NCBI GenBank assembly: GCA_017407885.1
Contig: JAFQVU010000086.1
Coordinates: forward strand, 1-13,489
Length of the DNA stretch: 13,489 bases
Direction: 5' to 3'
Source of the DNA: Clostridia bacterium
GTDB taxonomy: Bacteria > Bacillota_A > Clostridia > Oscillospirales > CAG-272
Below, in pieces: positions 1 to 7,498 of the stretch. The translations under genes were made by a program, and so were the position numbers. The number at the start of each line of letters is the position of its first letter. Within the stretch, counting starts at the first letter, position 1. The notes under the pieces are model-generated. The model saw only the letters and a program-made list of their open reading frames with translations, had not been told where the DNA came from and ran no database searches.

Positions 1-503
1 ATATCGATGCCGAGGACTTTGCCGAAGTGCAGCCGCCCAAGTTTTTCCGTTTGAAACCCGACGGAGAGGTTCGTTTAATGGGCGCGTATATCATAAAGTG
101 CGGCGAGATAGTAAAGAACGCGGACGGCTCCATTAAGGAGATCCACGCTACCGCAGACCTTGAAACAGGAAACGGCAATCCCGTTGACGGACGTAAGATC
201 AAGGGTACTATCCACTGGCTTTCCGCTAAAAACACGATCGAGGCTGATGTCGTTCTTTACGACAATCTTCTCACCCTCGAGGATCCCTCGAAGCTCCCTG
301 AAGATAAACAGTACACCGATTATCTCAACCCCGAATCTAAAACTGTTATCAAGAACGCGAAGCTTGAACCGTCTCTCGCAGATGCCAAGACCGGCGATAA
401 ATTCCAGTTTGTCCGTACCGGTTACTTCTGCGTTGACTCGAAGAATCCCGGCACATTCAACCGTGTCGTAACACTTAAAGACGGCTACAAACCGGCAAAA
501 TAA
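1..503 (+). CDS. glnS: Glutaminyl-tRNA synthetase, C-terminal part (5' end outside window)
   Basis: Only the last 166 codons are visible. The frame is open to the left edge (codons begin at base 3), so the GTG at 27 is an internal Val and not a start. The piece corresponds to the beta-barrel anticodon-binding region of GlnRS. It opens with FAEVQPPKFFRL, followed by a strand with EVRLMGAYIIKC, and then the family signature GRKIKGTIHWLSA. The C-terminal barrel follows (EADVVLYDNLL, GDKFQFVRTGYF) and ends near RVVTLKD, as GlnRS does. The enzyme charges tRNA-Gln with glutamine in the cytoplasm. The catalytic Rossmann fold (HIGH/KMSKS) lies outside the window, so activity cannot be judged here. 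The stop at 501-503 is followed by the metY ribosome binding site, with 17 bp between the genes and no terminator, so the two are probably cotranscribed. Confidence 0.93.
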   Translation, partial: IDAEDFAEVQPPKFFRLKPDGEVRLMGAYIIKCGEIVKNADGSIKEIHATADLETGNGNPVDGRKIKGTIHWLSAKNTIEADVVLYDNLLTLEDPSKLPEDKQYTDYLNPESKTVIKNAKLEPSLADAKTGDKFQFVRTGYFCVDSKNPGTFNRVVTLKDGYKPAK

Positions 504-520
504 AATAAGGAGTGATTACA

Positions 521-1798
521 ATGTCCTATAAGATAAATACCAACTGCGTGCAGGCAGGCTATACACCCGGAAACGGTGAAGCGCGTGTACTGCCGATATA
601 TCAGTCAACCACATTCAAATACGAGTCGAGCGAGCAGATGGGCAGACTTTTCGACCTGTCTGAAAGCGGTTACTTCTATACCCGTCTGCAGAACCCTACC
701 AATGATGCGGTAGCGTCAAAGATCGCCGCGCTCGAAGGCGGCGTTGCGGCAATGCTTACCTCATCCGGTCAGGCGGCAACCTTTTTCTCGCTGTTCACCA
801 TACTCGGAGCAGGCGATCACATCGTCGCATCCTCTGCAATCTACGGCGGAAGCTTCAATCTTATCGCCGTCACCATGAAGCGCATGGGCATCGAAGCAAC
901 CTTCGTTCACCCCGACATCACAGAGGAAGAGCTTGCGGCTACCTTTAAGCCAAATACCAAGGCTGTATTTGCAGAGACACTCGCAAATCCCGCGCTTATC
1001 GTGCTTGATATTGAAAAGTTCGCTCGTCAGGCACATTCTCACGGCGTTCCGCTTATCATCGACAACACCTTCCCCACTCCCATCAATTGTAATCCCTTCA
1101 AATTCGGTGCGGATATCGTTATTCACTCTACCACTAAATACATGGACGGACACGCGACTGCAGTCGGCGGCGTAATTGTTGACTCGGGCAATTTTGACTG
1201 GCTGGCGCATGCAGACAAATACCCCGGCATGACCACCCCCGATGATTCCTATCACGGCGTGACCTATGCCAAGGATTTCGGCAAAGGCGGCTACATCACC
1301 AAGGCAACAGCGCAGCTGATGCGTGACCTCGGATCTATTCAGTCTCCGCAGAATGCATTCCTGCTTAATCTTGGACTCGAAACACTTCATCTGCGCGTAA
1401 AACGTCACTGCGAGAATGCAATGGCAGTTGCCGAATTCCTTGAAGCAAGTGATAAGGTAACATGGGTAAATTATCCAGGCCTTAAATCGAGCAAATACTA
1501 TGACCTTGCGAAGAAGTATCTCCCGAACGGTTCATCCGGAGTTATCTCGTTCGGTGTTGCAGGCGGCCGTGCGGCGGCTACCAAATTTATGGACAGCCTG
1601 AAGCTCGGCGCGATAGTAACACACGTTGCCGATGCACGTACATGTCTCCTGCATCCGGCAAGCACAACTCACCGCCAGATGACTGACGAACAGCTGCTTG
1701 ATGCCGGTGTTACACCCGACCTCATTCGTCTTTCGGTCGGTATTGAGGATGTCGAGGACATCATAGCCGATATCGAGCAGGCGCTCGCACAGGTTTGA
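521..1798 (+). CDS. metY: O-acetylhomoserine sulfhydrylase (PLP-dependent)
   Basis: This 425-aa protein has the usual family length. It belongs to the Cys/Met-metabolism PLP enzymes (fold type I), O-acetylhomoserine aminocarboxypropyltransferase subgroup, which makes homocysteine (or methionine with methanethiol) from O-acetylhomoserine and sulfide. Visible motifs are TNCVQAGY and YQSTTF at the N-terminus, the YTRLQNPT phosphate-binding motif (Tyr53, Arg55), TSSGQAA at about 80-86, IIDNTF with the PLP-ring Asp181, and HSTTKYMDGH with the Schiff-base lysine at Lys206. The C-terminal part has the SCHPASTTHRQM-like stretch (here LLHPASTTHRQM) and the ending SVGIEDVEDII. I chose the ATG at 521 because AAGGAG lies at 507-512; the in-frame GTG at 512 overlaps that Shine-Dalgarno and is unlikely. 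A strong terminator follows directly. Cystathionine gamma-synthase/lyase relatives are the main alternative, but the length and the SGYFYTRLQNPT/GGKGGY style fit MetY. Confidence 0.93.
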   Translation: MSYKINTNCVQAGYTPGNGEARVLPIYQSTTFKYESSEQMGRLFDLSESGYFYTRLQNPTNDAVASKIAALEGGVAAMLTSSGQAATFFSLFTILGAGDHIVASSAIYGGSFNLIAVTMKRMGIEATFVHPDITEEELAATFKPNTKAVFAETLANPALIVLDIEKFARQAHSHGVPLIIDNTFPTPINCNPFKFGADIVIHSTTKYMDGHATAVGGVIVDSGNFDWLAHADKYPGMTTPDDSYHGVTYAKDFGKGGYITKATAQLMRDLGSIQSPQNAFLLNLGLETLHLRVKRHCENAMAVAEFLEASDKVTWVNYPGLKSSKYYDLAKKYLPNGSSGVISFGVAGGRAAATKFMDSLKLGAIVTHVADARTCLLHPASTTHRQMTDEQLLDAGVTPDLIRLSVGIEDVEDIIADIEQALAQV

Positions 1799-1805
1799 TA
1801 TTATT

Positions 1806-1838
1806 GAAACTGCCGTAGATACGGCAGTTTCTTTTTTT
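1806..1838 (+). terminator. Rho-independent terminator after metY
   Basis: A perfect 11-bp stem, GAAACTGCCGT (1806-1816) and ACGGCAGTTTC (1821-1831), encloses the tetraloop AGAT and is followed by seven T residues (1832-1838). It begins eight bases after the metY stop and should end the glnS-metY transcript. Confidence 0.95.
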
Positions 1839-1839
1839 G

Positions 1840-2280
1840 ATAAATTTGAGTTTGTTGAGCGGATTGTCGCTACGAGCGGCGGTGCTCCTTGTGGTGCTTT
1901 GCACCGCCTGACGGTATTGCTCGCGGCGCCCTCCCCTCCACCCCTCCTGGCTCGGCTATCTCGGCTTGATTTTATTGTATTTTGCGCAGAGTTATTTTAG
2001 CAGTAAAACAGCATTAATATGGTTAAACGAACACCGTGCATTTGCGGTTGTTGGGAAGGTGAGCGTAGGCGGAGGAGCCGGAGCGAGGCGGGCCCCGAAT
2101 ACCGAGAGCGTAACTCTCGAAGCTTTAGCCAAACACTCTATGAGCGTATGCGTTGTATAAAGCTTTTGCGGAGCTTTTCTCGAAAAGCGACCGTCTCTGC
2201 TTTACAAACAATAATTTACATCACAATTCAATATAAAACCGCTGAAAATTTACAATATATCATATCAATTTATGAAAAAA
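1840..2280. other. Gene-poor gap with GC-rich hairpin blocks, possible degenerate intergenic repeat
   Basis: I find no convincing gene in this gap. Block A (about 1858-1965) holds an 8-bp stem GGCGGTGC (1878-1885) with GCACCGCC (1901-1908), a nested alternative hairpin GGTGC-TTT-GCACC (1893-1905), and an outer pairing CGAGC (1873-1877) with GCTCG (1919-1923). Next to it is a pyrimidine-rich tract at 1929-1948, which is G-rich on the minus strand. Block B (about 2055-2145) is purine- and GC-rich and contains CGAGAG (2103-2108) paired with CTCTCG (2114-2119). A further hairpin is GCTTTT (2173-2178) with AAAAGC (2183-2188). The flanks are AT-rich. Short open frames at 1966-2160 and 2019-2285 lack a good ribosome binding site and recognisable content. 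A repeat remnant is my inference; genome-wide copies are not visible from here. Confidence 0.4.
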
Positions 2281-2325
2281 TGTAGTATAATAGATTATGT
2301 ATATGCATTCGCCTGCTTTTCAGGC
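2263..2325 (+). promoter_or_regulatory. Putative secA promoter and leader hairpin
   Basis: A perfect -10 hexamer TATAAT lies at 2286-2291 in AT-rich DNA. The expected -35 position (about 2263-2268) reads TATCAA, which is poor, so the promoter is only a candidate. The leader then carries a small hairpin GCCTG (2311-2315), loop CTTTT, CAGGC (2321-2325), without a T run. Translation of secA would use CGGAGA at 2359-2364, nine bases before the ATG. Confidence 0.45.
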
Positions 2326-2373
2326 ACAAAACAAATCAAAAACAATTCTTTTATGAATCGGAGATAGATTACT

Positions 2374-5160
2374 ATGAAGCTTATAGACAAGGTTTTCGGA
2401 ACATACAGCCAGCGCCAGGTGAAGAAACTCATTCCGACCGTTGATGAGATAGAAGCGCTCGCTCCAAAATATAAGGTGATGAGCGATACCGACCTGCGTT
2501 CTATGACCGACAAACTCAAAGCTCGCCTTGCAAACGGCGAAACGCTTGACGATATCCTGCCCGAAGCATTTGCGACTGTGCGCGAAGCCGCTGACCGCGT
2601 GCTCGGCAAGCGCCCGTTCAGAGTACAGCTTCTCGGCGGTATCATACTCCACCAGGGTCGTATTGCCGAGATGAAGACCGGTGAGGGTAAAACCCTCGTT
2701 GCAACTCTCCCTGCCTACCTCAACGCACTCGCAGGAAACGGCGTTCACATCGTCACGGTAAATGAATACCTCGCCAAGACCGGCAGCGAGGAGATGAGCA
2801 AGGTCTACGGCTATCTCGGTCTCAGCACCGGACTTATCGTGCACGACCAGACAAAAGAGGCAAAGCGCGCCGCGTATAACGCCGATATCACATACGGCAC
2901 AAACAACGAATTCGGCTTCGACTATCTGCGTGACAATATGGTAACGTACAAGGAACAGCTTGTACAGCGCGGTCACTCTTTTGCTATCGTTGACGAGGTT
3001 GACTCTATTCTCATTGACGAAGCGAGAACCCCTCTCATCATCTCAGGTGCAGGCGCAAAATCCACTGACCTCTATGACAAAGCGGATAAATTCGTCCGTA
3101 CACTGAAAAAGTTCGTCATAAAAGAACTTGACTCAAAGGAATTAAACGAAGACTACGACGCAGACTATATCGTCGATGAAAAAGCGAAAAATGTCACTCT
3201 TACCGCAAGCGGTATCAAAAAGGCAGAGGCGTATTTCGAACTTGAAAATCTCTCTGATCCCGAAAATTCCACAATTTCGCATCATATCAACCAGGCGATA
3301 AAAGCCCACGGTAATATGCAGCGCGATGTCAACTACATTGTCAAGGACGGCGAGGTGCTGATCGTTGACGAGTTCACAGGACGTGTAATGCCCGGACGCC
3401 GTTACTCCGACGGTCTGCATCAGGCGATTGAAGCAAAAGAGCGAGTAAATATCCAAAAGGAAACCAAAACGCTCGCAACGATCACCTTCCAGAACTTCTT
3501 CCGCCTTTATAAAAAGCTATCCGGCATGACCGGTACAGCACTCACCGAGGAAAATGAGTTCCGCGAGATCTACGCACTTGACGTAGTCGAAGTGCCTACC
3601 AATATGCCCATGATACGTAAAGACCACAGCGACGTGGTGTATAAAACGGTAAGAGGAAAGTACAATGCAATCGTCGAACAGATAAAGGCTTGTCACGAAA
3701 AGGGACAGCCTGTACTCGTCGGCACTGTCTCCATCGAAAAATCCGAGGAGCTGTCGAAGAAATTAAAGCTTAACGGCATACCGCACGTTGTGCTGAACGC
3801 AAAATATCACGAAAAAGAAGCAGAAATCGTCGCGCAGGCAGGCAAGCTCGGTGCTGTTACGATATCCACCAACATGGCAGGTCGAGGCACCGACATCATG
3901 CTCGGCGGTAATGCGGAATTTCTTGCAAAGAACGATCTTCGCAAGCTCGGTTATGACGAATCCGTAATCGTTGTTGCAACCGGAATGGCAAACACCGACG
4001 ATGAGGTAATTATCGAAGCTCGTGAGAAGTACCGCGAGGCTCTTGAAGCTCACAAGCTCGAAATTGCCCCCGAAGCTGATAAGGTACGCGAGGCAGGCGG
4101 TCTCTTTATAATCGGCACAGAGCGCCATGAAAGCCGTCGTATCGACAATCAGCTCCGCGGACGTTCGGGACGTCAGGGCGACCCCGGCGAATCGCGTTTC
4201 TTCCTCTCGCTTGAAGATGACCTCATGCGCCTTTTCGGAAGCGAGCGCGTGCTTGGCATGATAGACCGTCTCGGTCTCGGCGAGGATCAGCCGATCGATG
4301 CAAATATTCTTTCCAACGCAATCGAAGGTGCGCAGAAGCGCCTTGAGGATCAAAACTTCCAGCGCCGCAAGACCGTCCTCGAATACGACGATGTAATGAA
4401 TCAGCAGCGCGGTATCATCTACAACCAGCGCCGCTCGGTGCTTGACGGCGCGGACCTGCGCGAAACCGTACGCGGCATGATAAGCGAAACCATCGACGGC
4501 GTAGTTGACACTCATACCGTGTCCGAAAATCCCGCTGAATGGAACATTGATGCAATACGCACGCATTTCTTCGGACTTCTCTGCCGCGAGGATGATTTCA
4601 AATACAGCGAAGAAGAGCTTTCAAGCCTCACCAAGGACAATATTAAGACCGTTCTCCATGAGCGTGCCGACAAGCTGTATGCGATGAAAGAAGATGTGCT
4701 CGGCGAGCAGATGCGTGAGCTTGAGCGAGTAGTGCTTCTCCGTGCAGTCGACCAGAACTGGATGAATCACATCGATGCAATGGACGATCTGCGTAGTTCG
4801 GTAGGTCTTCAGGCATACGCACAGCGCAGTCCTATCAACGAATATCGCTTCACCGGCGCAGATATGTTCGACGATATGGTGGCACAAATACGCGAGGATA
4901 CCACACGAATGCTTCTCGCTGTCGTGCCGAAGCGTGAGCAGGAGATAAGACGTGTCGAGGTTGCAAAAGCAACCGGCGAGGGATTCGCCGGCGGCAAGCC
5001 TCTCCGTCCTGCAGTATCAGGATCTTCCGCACAGTCCGGAATCGTCAGTCCCACGGCGCGTACCGCACCGAAGGTCGGACGAAACGATCCCTGCCCCTGC
5101 GGAAGCGGTAAGAAATACAAGAAGTGCTGCGGAAGCGGTATTTCTGATACTGCAGAATAA
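2374..5160 (+). CDS. secA: Preprotein translocase ATPase SecA
   Basis: This 928-aa motor protein drives preproteins through SecYEG. In order it shows DEAD-type motif KTGEGKT (Walker A, about 101-107), [24 protein letters not shown] (about 173-189), [14 protein letters not shown] (Walker B, about 207-220), the preprotein cross-linking region (about 225-370), GTVSIEKSE at about 450, [14 protein letters not shown] (about 500-513), and the motif VI region [20 protein letters not shown] (about 593-612). The helical scaffold and wing follow, and then a zinc-binding SEC-C tail [17 protein letters not shown] with Cys907, Cys909, Cys918 and Cys919. A segment of about 60 residues (about 518-575) sits between the GRGTD motif and GTERHESRR; from memory this insert is common in Clostridia. 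The widespread YLARRD motif reads YLAKTG here. SecA needs the zinc tail for SecB or ribosome contacts in other species. The gene appears monocistronic: it has its own leader before it and a hairpin after it. Confidence 0.98.
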   Translation: MKLIDKVFGTYSQRQVKKLIPTVDEIEALAPKYKVMSDTDLRSMTDKLKARLANGETLDDILPEAFATVREAADRVLGKRPFRVQLLGGIILHQGRIAEMKTGEGKTLVATLPAYLNALAGNGVHIVTVNEYLAKTGSEEMSKVYGYLGLSTGLIVHDQTKEAKRAAYNADITYGTNNEFGFDYLRDNMVTYKEQLVQRGHSFAIVDEVDSILIDEARTPLIISGAGAKSTDLYDKADKFVRTLKKFVIKELDSKELNEDYDADYIVDEKAKNVTLTASGIKKAEAYFELENLSDPENSTISHHINQAIKAHGNMQRDVNYIVKDGEVLIVDEFTGRVMPGRRYSDGLHQAIEAKERVNIQKETKTLATITFQNFFRLYKKLSGMTGTALTEENEFREIYALDVVEVPTNMPMIRKDHSDVVYKTVRGKYNAIVEQIKACHEKGQPVLVGTVSIEKSEELSKKLKLNGIPHVVLNAKYHEKEAEIVAQAGKLGAVTISTNMAGRGTDIMLGGNAEFLAKNDLRKLGYDESVIVVATGMANTDDEVIIEAREKYREALEAHKLEIAPEADKVREAGGLFIIGTERHESRRIDNQLRGRSGRQGDPGESRFFLSLEDDLMRLFGSERVLGMIDRLGLGEDQPIDANILSNAIEGAQKRLEDQNFQRRKTVLEYDDVMNQQRGIIYNQRRSVLDGADLRETVRGMISETIDGVVDTHTVSENPAEWNIDAIRTHFFGLLCREDDFKYSEEELSSLTKDNIKTVLHERADKLYAMKEDVLGEQMRELERVVLLRAVDQNWMNHIDAMDDLRSSVGLQAYAQRSPINEYRFTGADMFDDMVAQIREDTTRMLLAVVPKREQEIRRVEVAKATGEGFAGGKPLRPAVSGSSAQSGIVSPTARTAPKVGRNDPCPCGSGKKYKKCCGSGISDTAE

Positions 5161-5179
5161 CCTTTAGCTATAATTTATA

Positions 5180-5203
5180 GGGGAGTTCCGTTAGGAACTC
5201 CCC
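5180..5203 (+). terminator. Hairpin after secA, terminator-like but without a T tract
   Basis: A perfect 10-bp stem, GGGGAGTTCC (5180-5189) and GGAACTCCCC (5194-5203), has the loop GTTA and starts 19 bases after the secA stop. It is followed by ATCAAAAAAC, not by T residues, so it may act as a 3'-end stabiliser or a weak terminator; readthrough into the downstream membrane genes is possible. Confidence 0.55.
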
Positions 5204-5239
5204 ATCAAAAAACAATTCATTATAAACCAAGGATACATA

Positions 5240-5372
5240 GCGTGAAAAATAATTTTTTCACGCAACGAATTTTTGTCTTTGCCGGCTTCGCCGCCAATTT
5301 TGCATGCGAAACCGACAAAAATATCGACAAACAAGGAAGTCTTTGCCTTGCAAAGACACGGTAATTAATATG
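5240..5372 (+). repeat. 133-bp dispersed leader repeat, copy 1
   Basis: This stretch is about 86% identical, without gaps, to the reverse complement of 12771-12903 (about 19 differences in 133 positions by eye). It opens with hairpin GCGTGAAAAA (5240-5249), loop TAAT, TTTTTCACGC (5254-5263). It contains the shared core CTTCGCCGCCAATTT, a weak stem TTTTG/CGAAA around CATG, the sequence AAGGAAG (5333-5339), and hairpin GTCTTTGC (5339-5346), loop CTT, GCAAAGAC (5350-5357). It ends at the ATG (5370-5372) of the next gene. A private 9-bp stem, ATTTTTGTC (5269-5277) with GACAAAAAT (5314-5322), exists only in this copy. Similarity stops at the start codon, and the two downstream proteins are unrelated, so the repeat is a separate unit and not part of a gene duplication. 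Confidence 0.88.
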
Positions 5373-6038
5373 GGGTTCGGATTACTTTTCATCGGATATT
5401 TTTTCATGATATTTTTCCCGATTGACAGCGTTGGCATACTGCCAAACCTCGCCGTTATCGGGTGCCCTTTCATGTTTTTGGGACTAAAGCGGCTGACGCA
5501 TTTCTGTCCCAACTGCAAGGGCTTTACAGCGGCAAAATGTGTGCTTATACCCCTTTCTGTGCTCTCCACAGCGATGCTTGCGCTTGATATCGCAAAAGTC
5601 GGCACTGAATTGTCGCTTGATGCGGTGCTCTATTTTGCAGAACCGCTGTCGATTTTATCCGAGCTGACATTGTGTATTTACAGCATATACCTCTTTCTCG
5701 GTATATACCGCCTTGCGCATGACGTTGAGCTTCCGAAGATCGCCGCAGCAGCGGTACGAAGAATAACAATCCTCTGTGTATACGGCATCGCATCAACCTT
5801 TTGCGGAATATGTTCAATCATACTCTCGGCAAACACTGCAGAAGCGAGTGCTTTTACCGCAGCGGTGTTCTACATAGGTCTTATCGCATTGCTACTTGAA
5901 TATCTCTGCATATTTCTTAATCTATCACTTCTCTTCTCCTCATATGCAAGAATCTGCCTTGAGGGTGATGAGGACATGCCCTCCCGCGAGGATATTTTTG
6001 ACAAAATAATCGCATGTACTAAACGAAATAAAAAGTAA
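5370..6038 (+). CDS. Six-TM membrane protein of unknown function, single-module
   Basis: I do not recognise a named family for this 222-aa hydrophobic protein. About six membrane segments can be drawn (residues ~1-20, 22-42, 56-75, 85-115, 130-152, 158-190), with a short charged C-terminal tail. Its N-terminus (GFGLLFIGYFF, then GILPNL, FLGLKRL, CPN) has the same spacing as residues ~22-67 of the next protein, so the two share a membrane module. I chose the ATG at 5370 over the upstream in-frame ATG at 5304. The bases from 5304 to 5369 belong to the 133-bp repeat, and the matching frame in copy 2 has a TAA stop, so that stretch is leader. The local Shine-Dalgarno is weak (GGTAAT, six bases upstream). 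The stop is 12 bp before the next ATG, which indicates a two-gene operon. No catalytic motif is evident. Confidence 0.8.
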   Translation: MGFGLLFIGYFFMIFFPIDSVGILPNLAVIGCPFMFLGLKRLTHFCPNCKGFTAAKCVLIPLSVLSTAMLALDIAKVGTELSLDAVLYFAEPLSILSELTLCIYSIYLFLGIYRLAHDVELPKIAAAAVRRITILCVYGIASTFCGICSIILSANTAEASAFTAAVFYIGLIALLLEYLCIFLNLSLLFSSYARICLEGDEDMPSREDIFDKIIACTKRNKK

Positions 6039-6050
6039 AGGATACTGCAT

Positions 6051-7433
6051 ATGGTAAATATAAAAAATAAAAAACAGCCCTCAGATCAAACCGCATCGCC
6101 AAAGAATCGGCTCGGATACGGTTATTTCATCGCTGCAGTCATATTTCTCTTTAATCCATGTATCAACATAGTGGATATCCTGCCCGACTTTTTCGGGTAT
6201 GTCTTTCTTATAAAAGGACTTGAAAAATGGGCGGATCTTTGTCCCAACGTTGCGGATGCACTTCAAGGACTCGGCAAGCTTCGCTGGTTTATGCTGCTTA
6301 AGATACCGGCGATACTGCTCATCCCGATTCTCCGAGACGATACCTTTGTACTGCTTCTCACATTCTGTTTTATACTGATCGAGCTTATTTACGCCATTCC
6401 GGCTGCCGGCCGCATATTCGACGGACTCGACTATTTCGGCACGCGGTTTGACGGCAAGACGGTGTTTAAAGGCCATAAGGATCTCAGACTTCTGACAAAC
6501 ATTTTCTTTATCGCCAAATCCGCACTCTGCCTGCTTCCGGAATTATGTTCACTGTCGAGCTATGAGTATTCGGGATATGTCACAAATGCCCCACAGTTCG
6601 ATCCGGCGCAGTACAAGGGAACATTCGTGTTTTTAGGTGTGACACTCTCACTTCTGATTGGAATTCTTTGGCTTGTAATCGCGCTTCCTTACATAATCCG
6701 TATTTCAGAGGATACGCCTTTTTTAGAGAGAGTACTCCACGACTACGATCTTGAGATCACGCAAAACATCGGTATCGCCCTGCGCCGTACTCTCCATACT
6801 TCAACAGCACTATTCATCGCGGGATTTGTGTTCTTTCTTAACATTTGGATAGACGGCATAAATGTGATCCCTACCTTTATCGGAGCGATCTTCCTTATCG
6901 CCGCCCTGATAAAGCTGAGGGGCATGTCACCTGTTCCAAGCACATCCGTCGCAATGACCGTAATATTTGCAGTCATATCGGCAATTTCGTTTGCAGTTTC
7001 ATTCATGTTTTCTATAAAATACGATCTTCGAGCGATTACGCTTGGTGTCGCTGACGCCGAGGTTTATGAAATTTACAACCTCTCGCTTATTGTGGCAATA
7101 GCTGAATATGCAATGGCGGGTATCGTAATGTATCTCATACTGCGTGAAATGCGCCGGCTTATCGCAATGCATCTTGCACCCGATCCCGACATCAAGGATC
7201 GCCGTCTGATTGCGATATACGAGGACCATCAACGTGCTTCAGGCAGAAGCATCACAGCTGTCGCTGTTCTTTTCGCAATCTCGCTGATTACAAATGCGGC
7301 ATACATACTGCTTCGCGCAAGCATCGATACCGGGTACTGGCTTATTCCATTCATTGTAACGGGTATATGGCTTGTATATACGGTAAGCACATTATGGCAG
7401 CTTTACGATCAGATCGAATATAAATATACATAA
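6051..7433 (+). CDS. Polytopic membrane protein of unknown function with a duplicated module
   Basis: This 460-aa integral membrane protein has about 11-12 hydrophobic segments and no family name I can assign. It looks like two tandem copies of the module in the preceding 222-aa protein. Residues ~25-60 (YFIAAVIFLFN, DILPDFFGYVFLIKGLEKW) match residues ~254-289 (LFIAGFVFFLN, NVIPTFIGAIFLIAALIKL) in spacing and in F-I-A, N, I-P, F-G, F-L-I and L-K positions. The offset of about 229 residues is close to the length of the single-module neighbour. Each module ends with a long hydrophobic helix followed by an aromatic and charged stretch. The ATG at 6051 is preceded by AAAGGA (6037-6042), which overlaps the upstream stop, so translation of the two genes is probably coupled. 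A terminator follows. A transport or sensory role cannot be told apart from sequence. Confidence 0.85.
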   Translation: MVNIKNKKQPSDQTASPKNRLGYGYFIAAVIFLFNPCINIVDILPDFFGYVFLIKGLEKWADLCPNVADALQGLGKLRWFMLLKIPAILLIPILRDDTFVLLLTFCFILIELIYAIPAAGRIFDGLDYFGTRFDGKTVFKGHKDLRLLTNIFFIAKSALCLLPELCSLSSYEYSGYVTNAPQFDPAQYKGTFVFLGVTLSLLIGILWLVIALPYIIRISEDTPFLERVLHDYDLEITQNIGIALRRTLHTSTALFIAGFVFFLNIWIDGINVIPTFIGAIFLIAALIKLRGMSPVPSTSVAMTVIFAVISAISFAVSFMFSIKYDLRAITLGVADAEVYEIYNLSLIVAIAEYAMAGIVMYLILREMRRLIAMHLAPDPDIKDRRLIAIYEDHQRASGRSITAVAVLFAISLITNAAYILLRASIDTGYWLIPFIVTGIWLVYTVSTLWQLYDQIEYKYT

Positions 7434-7436
7434 TAG

Positions 7437-7483
7437 AAAGCAATGAGATTGCCGCGTACATACGAGACAACTCATTGCTTTTT
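7437..7483 (+). terminator. Terminator between the converging halves
   Basis: An 11-bp stem, AAAGCAATGAG (7437-7447) with CTCATTGCTTT (7471-7481), encloses a 23-nt loop and runs into a TTTTT tract ending at 7483. It starts four bases after the stop of the 460-aa protein gene. It could also act weakly on the minus strand for the DUF4830 gene, whose stop is at 7499-7501, although the minus-strand T run is short. Confidence 0.8.
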
Positions 7484-7498
7484 ACGTGCTAATCTACA

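Noticed and set aside
761..1408. Open frame of 215 codons on the minus strand
   Set aside because: It is fully antisense to metY, whose PLP motifs are intact, and has no recognisable domain.
2249..2254. TTTACA as -35 for the secA promoter
   Set aside because: It is 31 bases from the TATAAT at 2286-2291, far outside the workable spacing.
1966..2285. Two short open frames (64 and 88 codons) in the gap before secA
   Set aside because: Neither has a convincing ribosome binding site or recognisable content, and both overlap GC-rich hairpin blocks; a degenerate repeat explains them better.
3763..4566. Open frame of 267 codons on the minus strand
   Set aside because: It lies fully inside secA on the opposite strand; the secA reading carries all conserved motifs.
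5304..5369. Upstream in-frame ATG start for the 222-aa membrane protein
   Set aside because: The stretch belongs to the 133-bp repeat, and the corresponding frame in copy 2 carries a TAA, so it is leader rather than coding.
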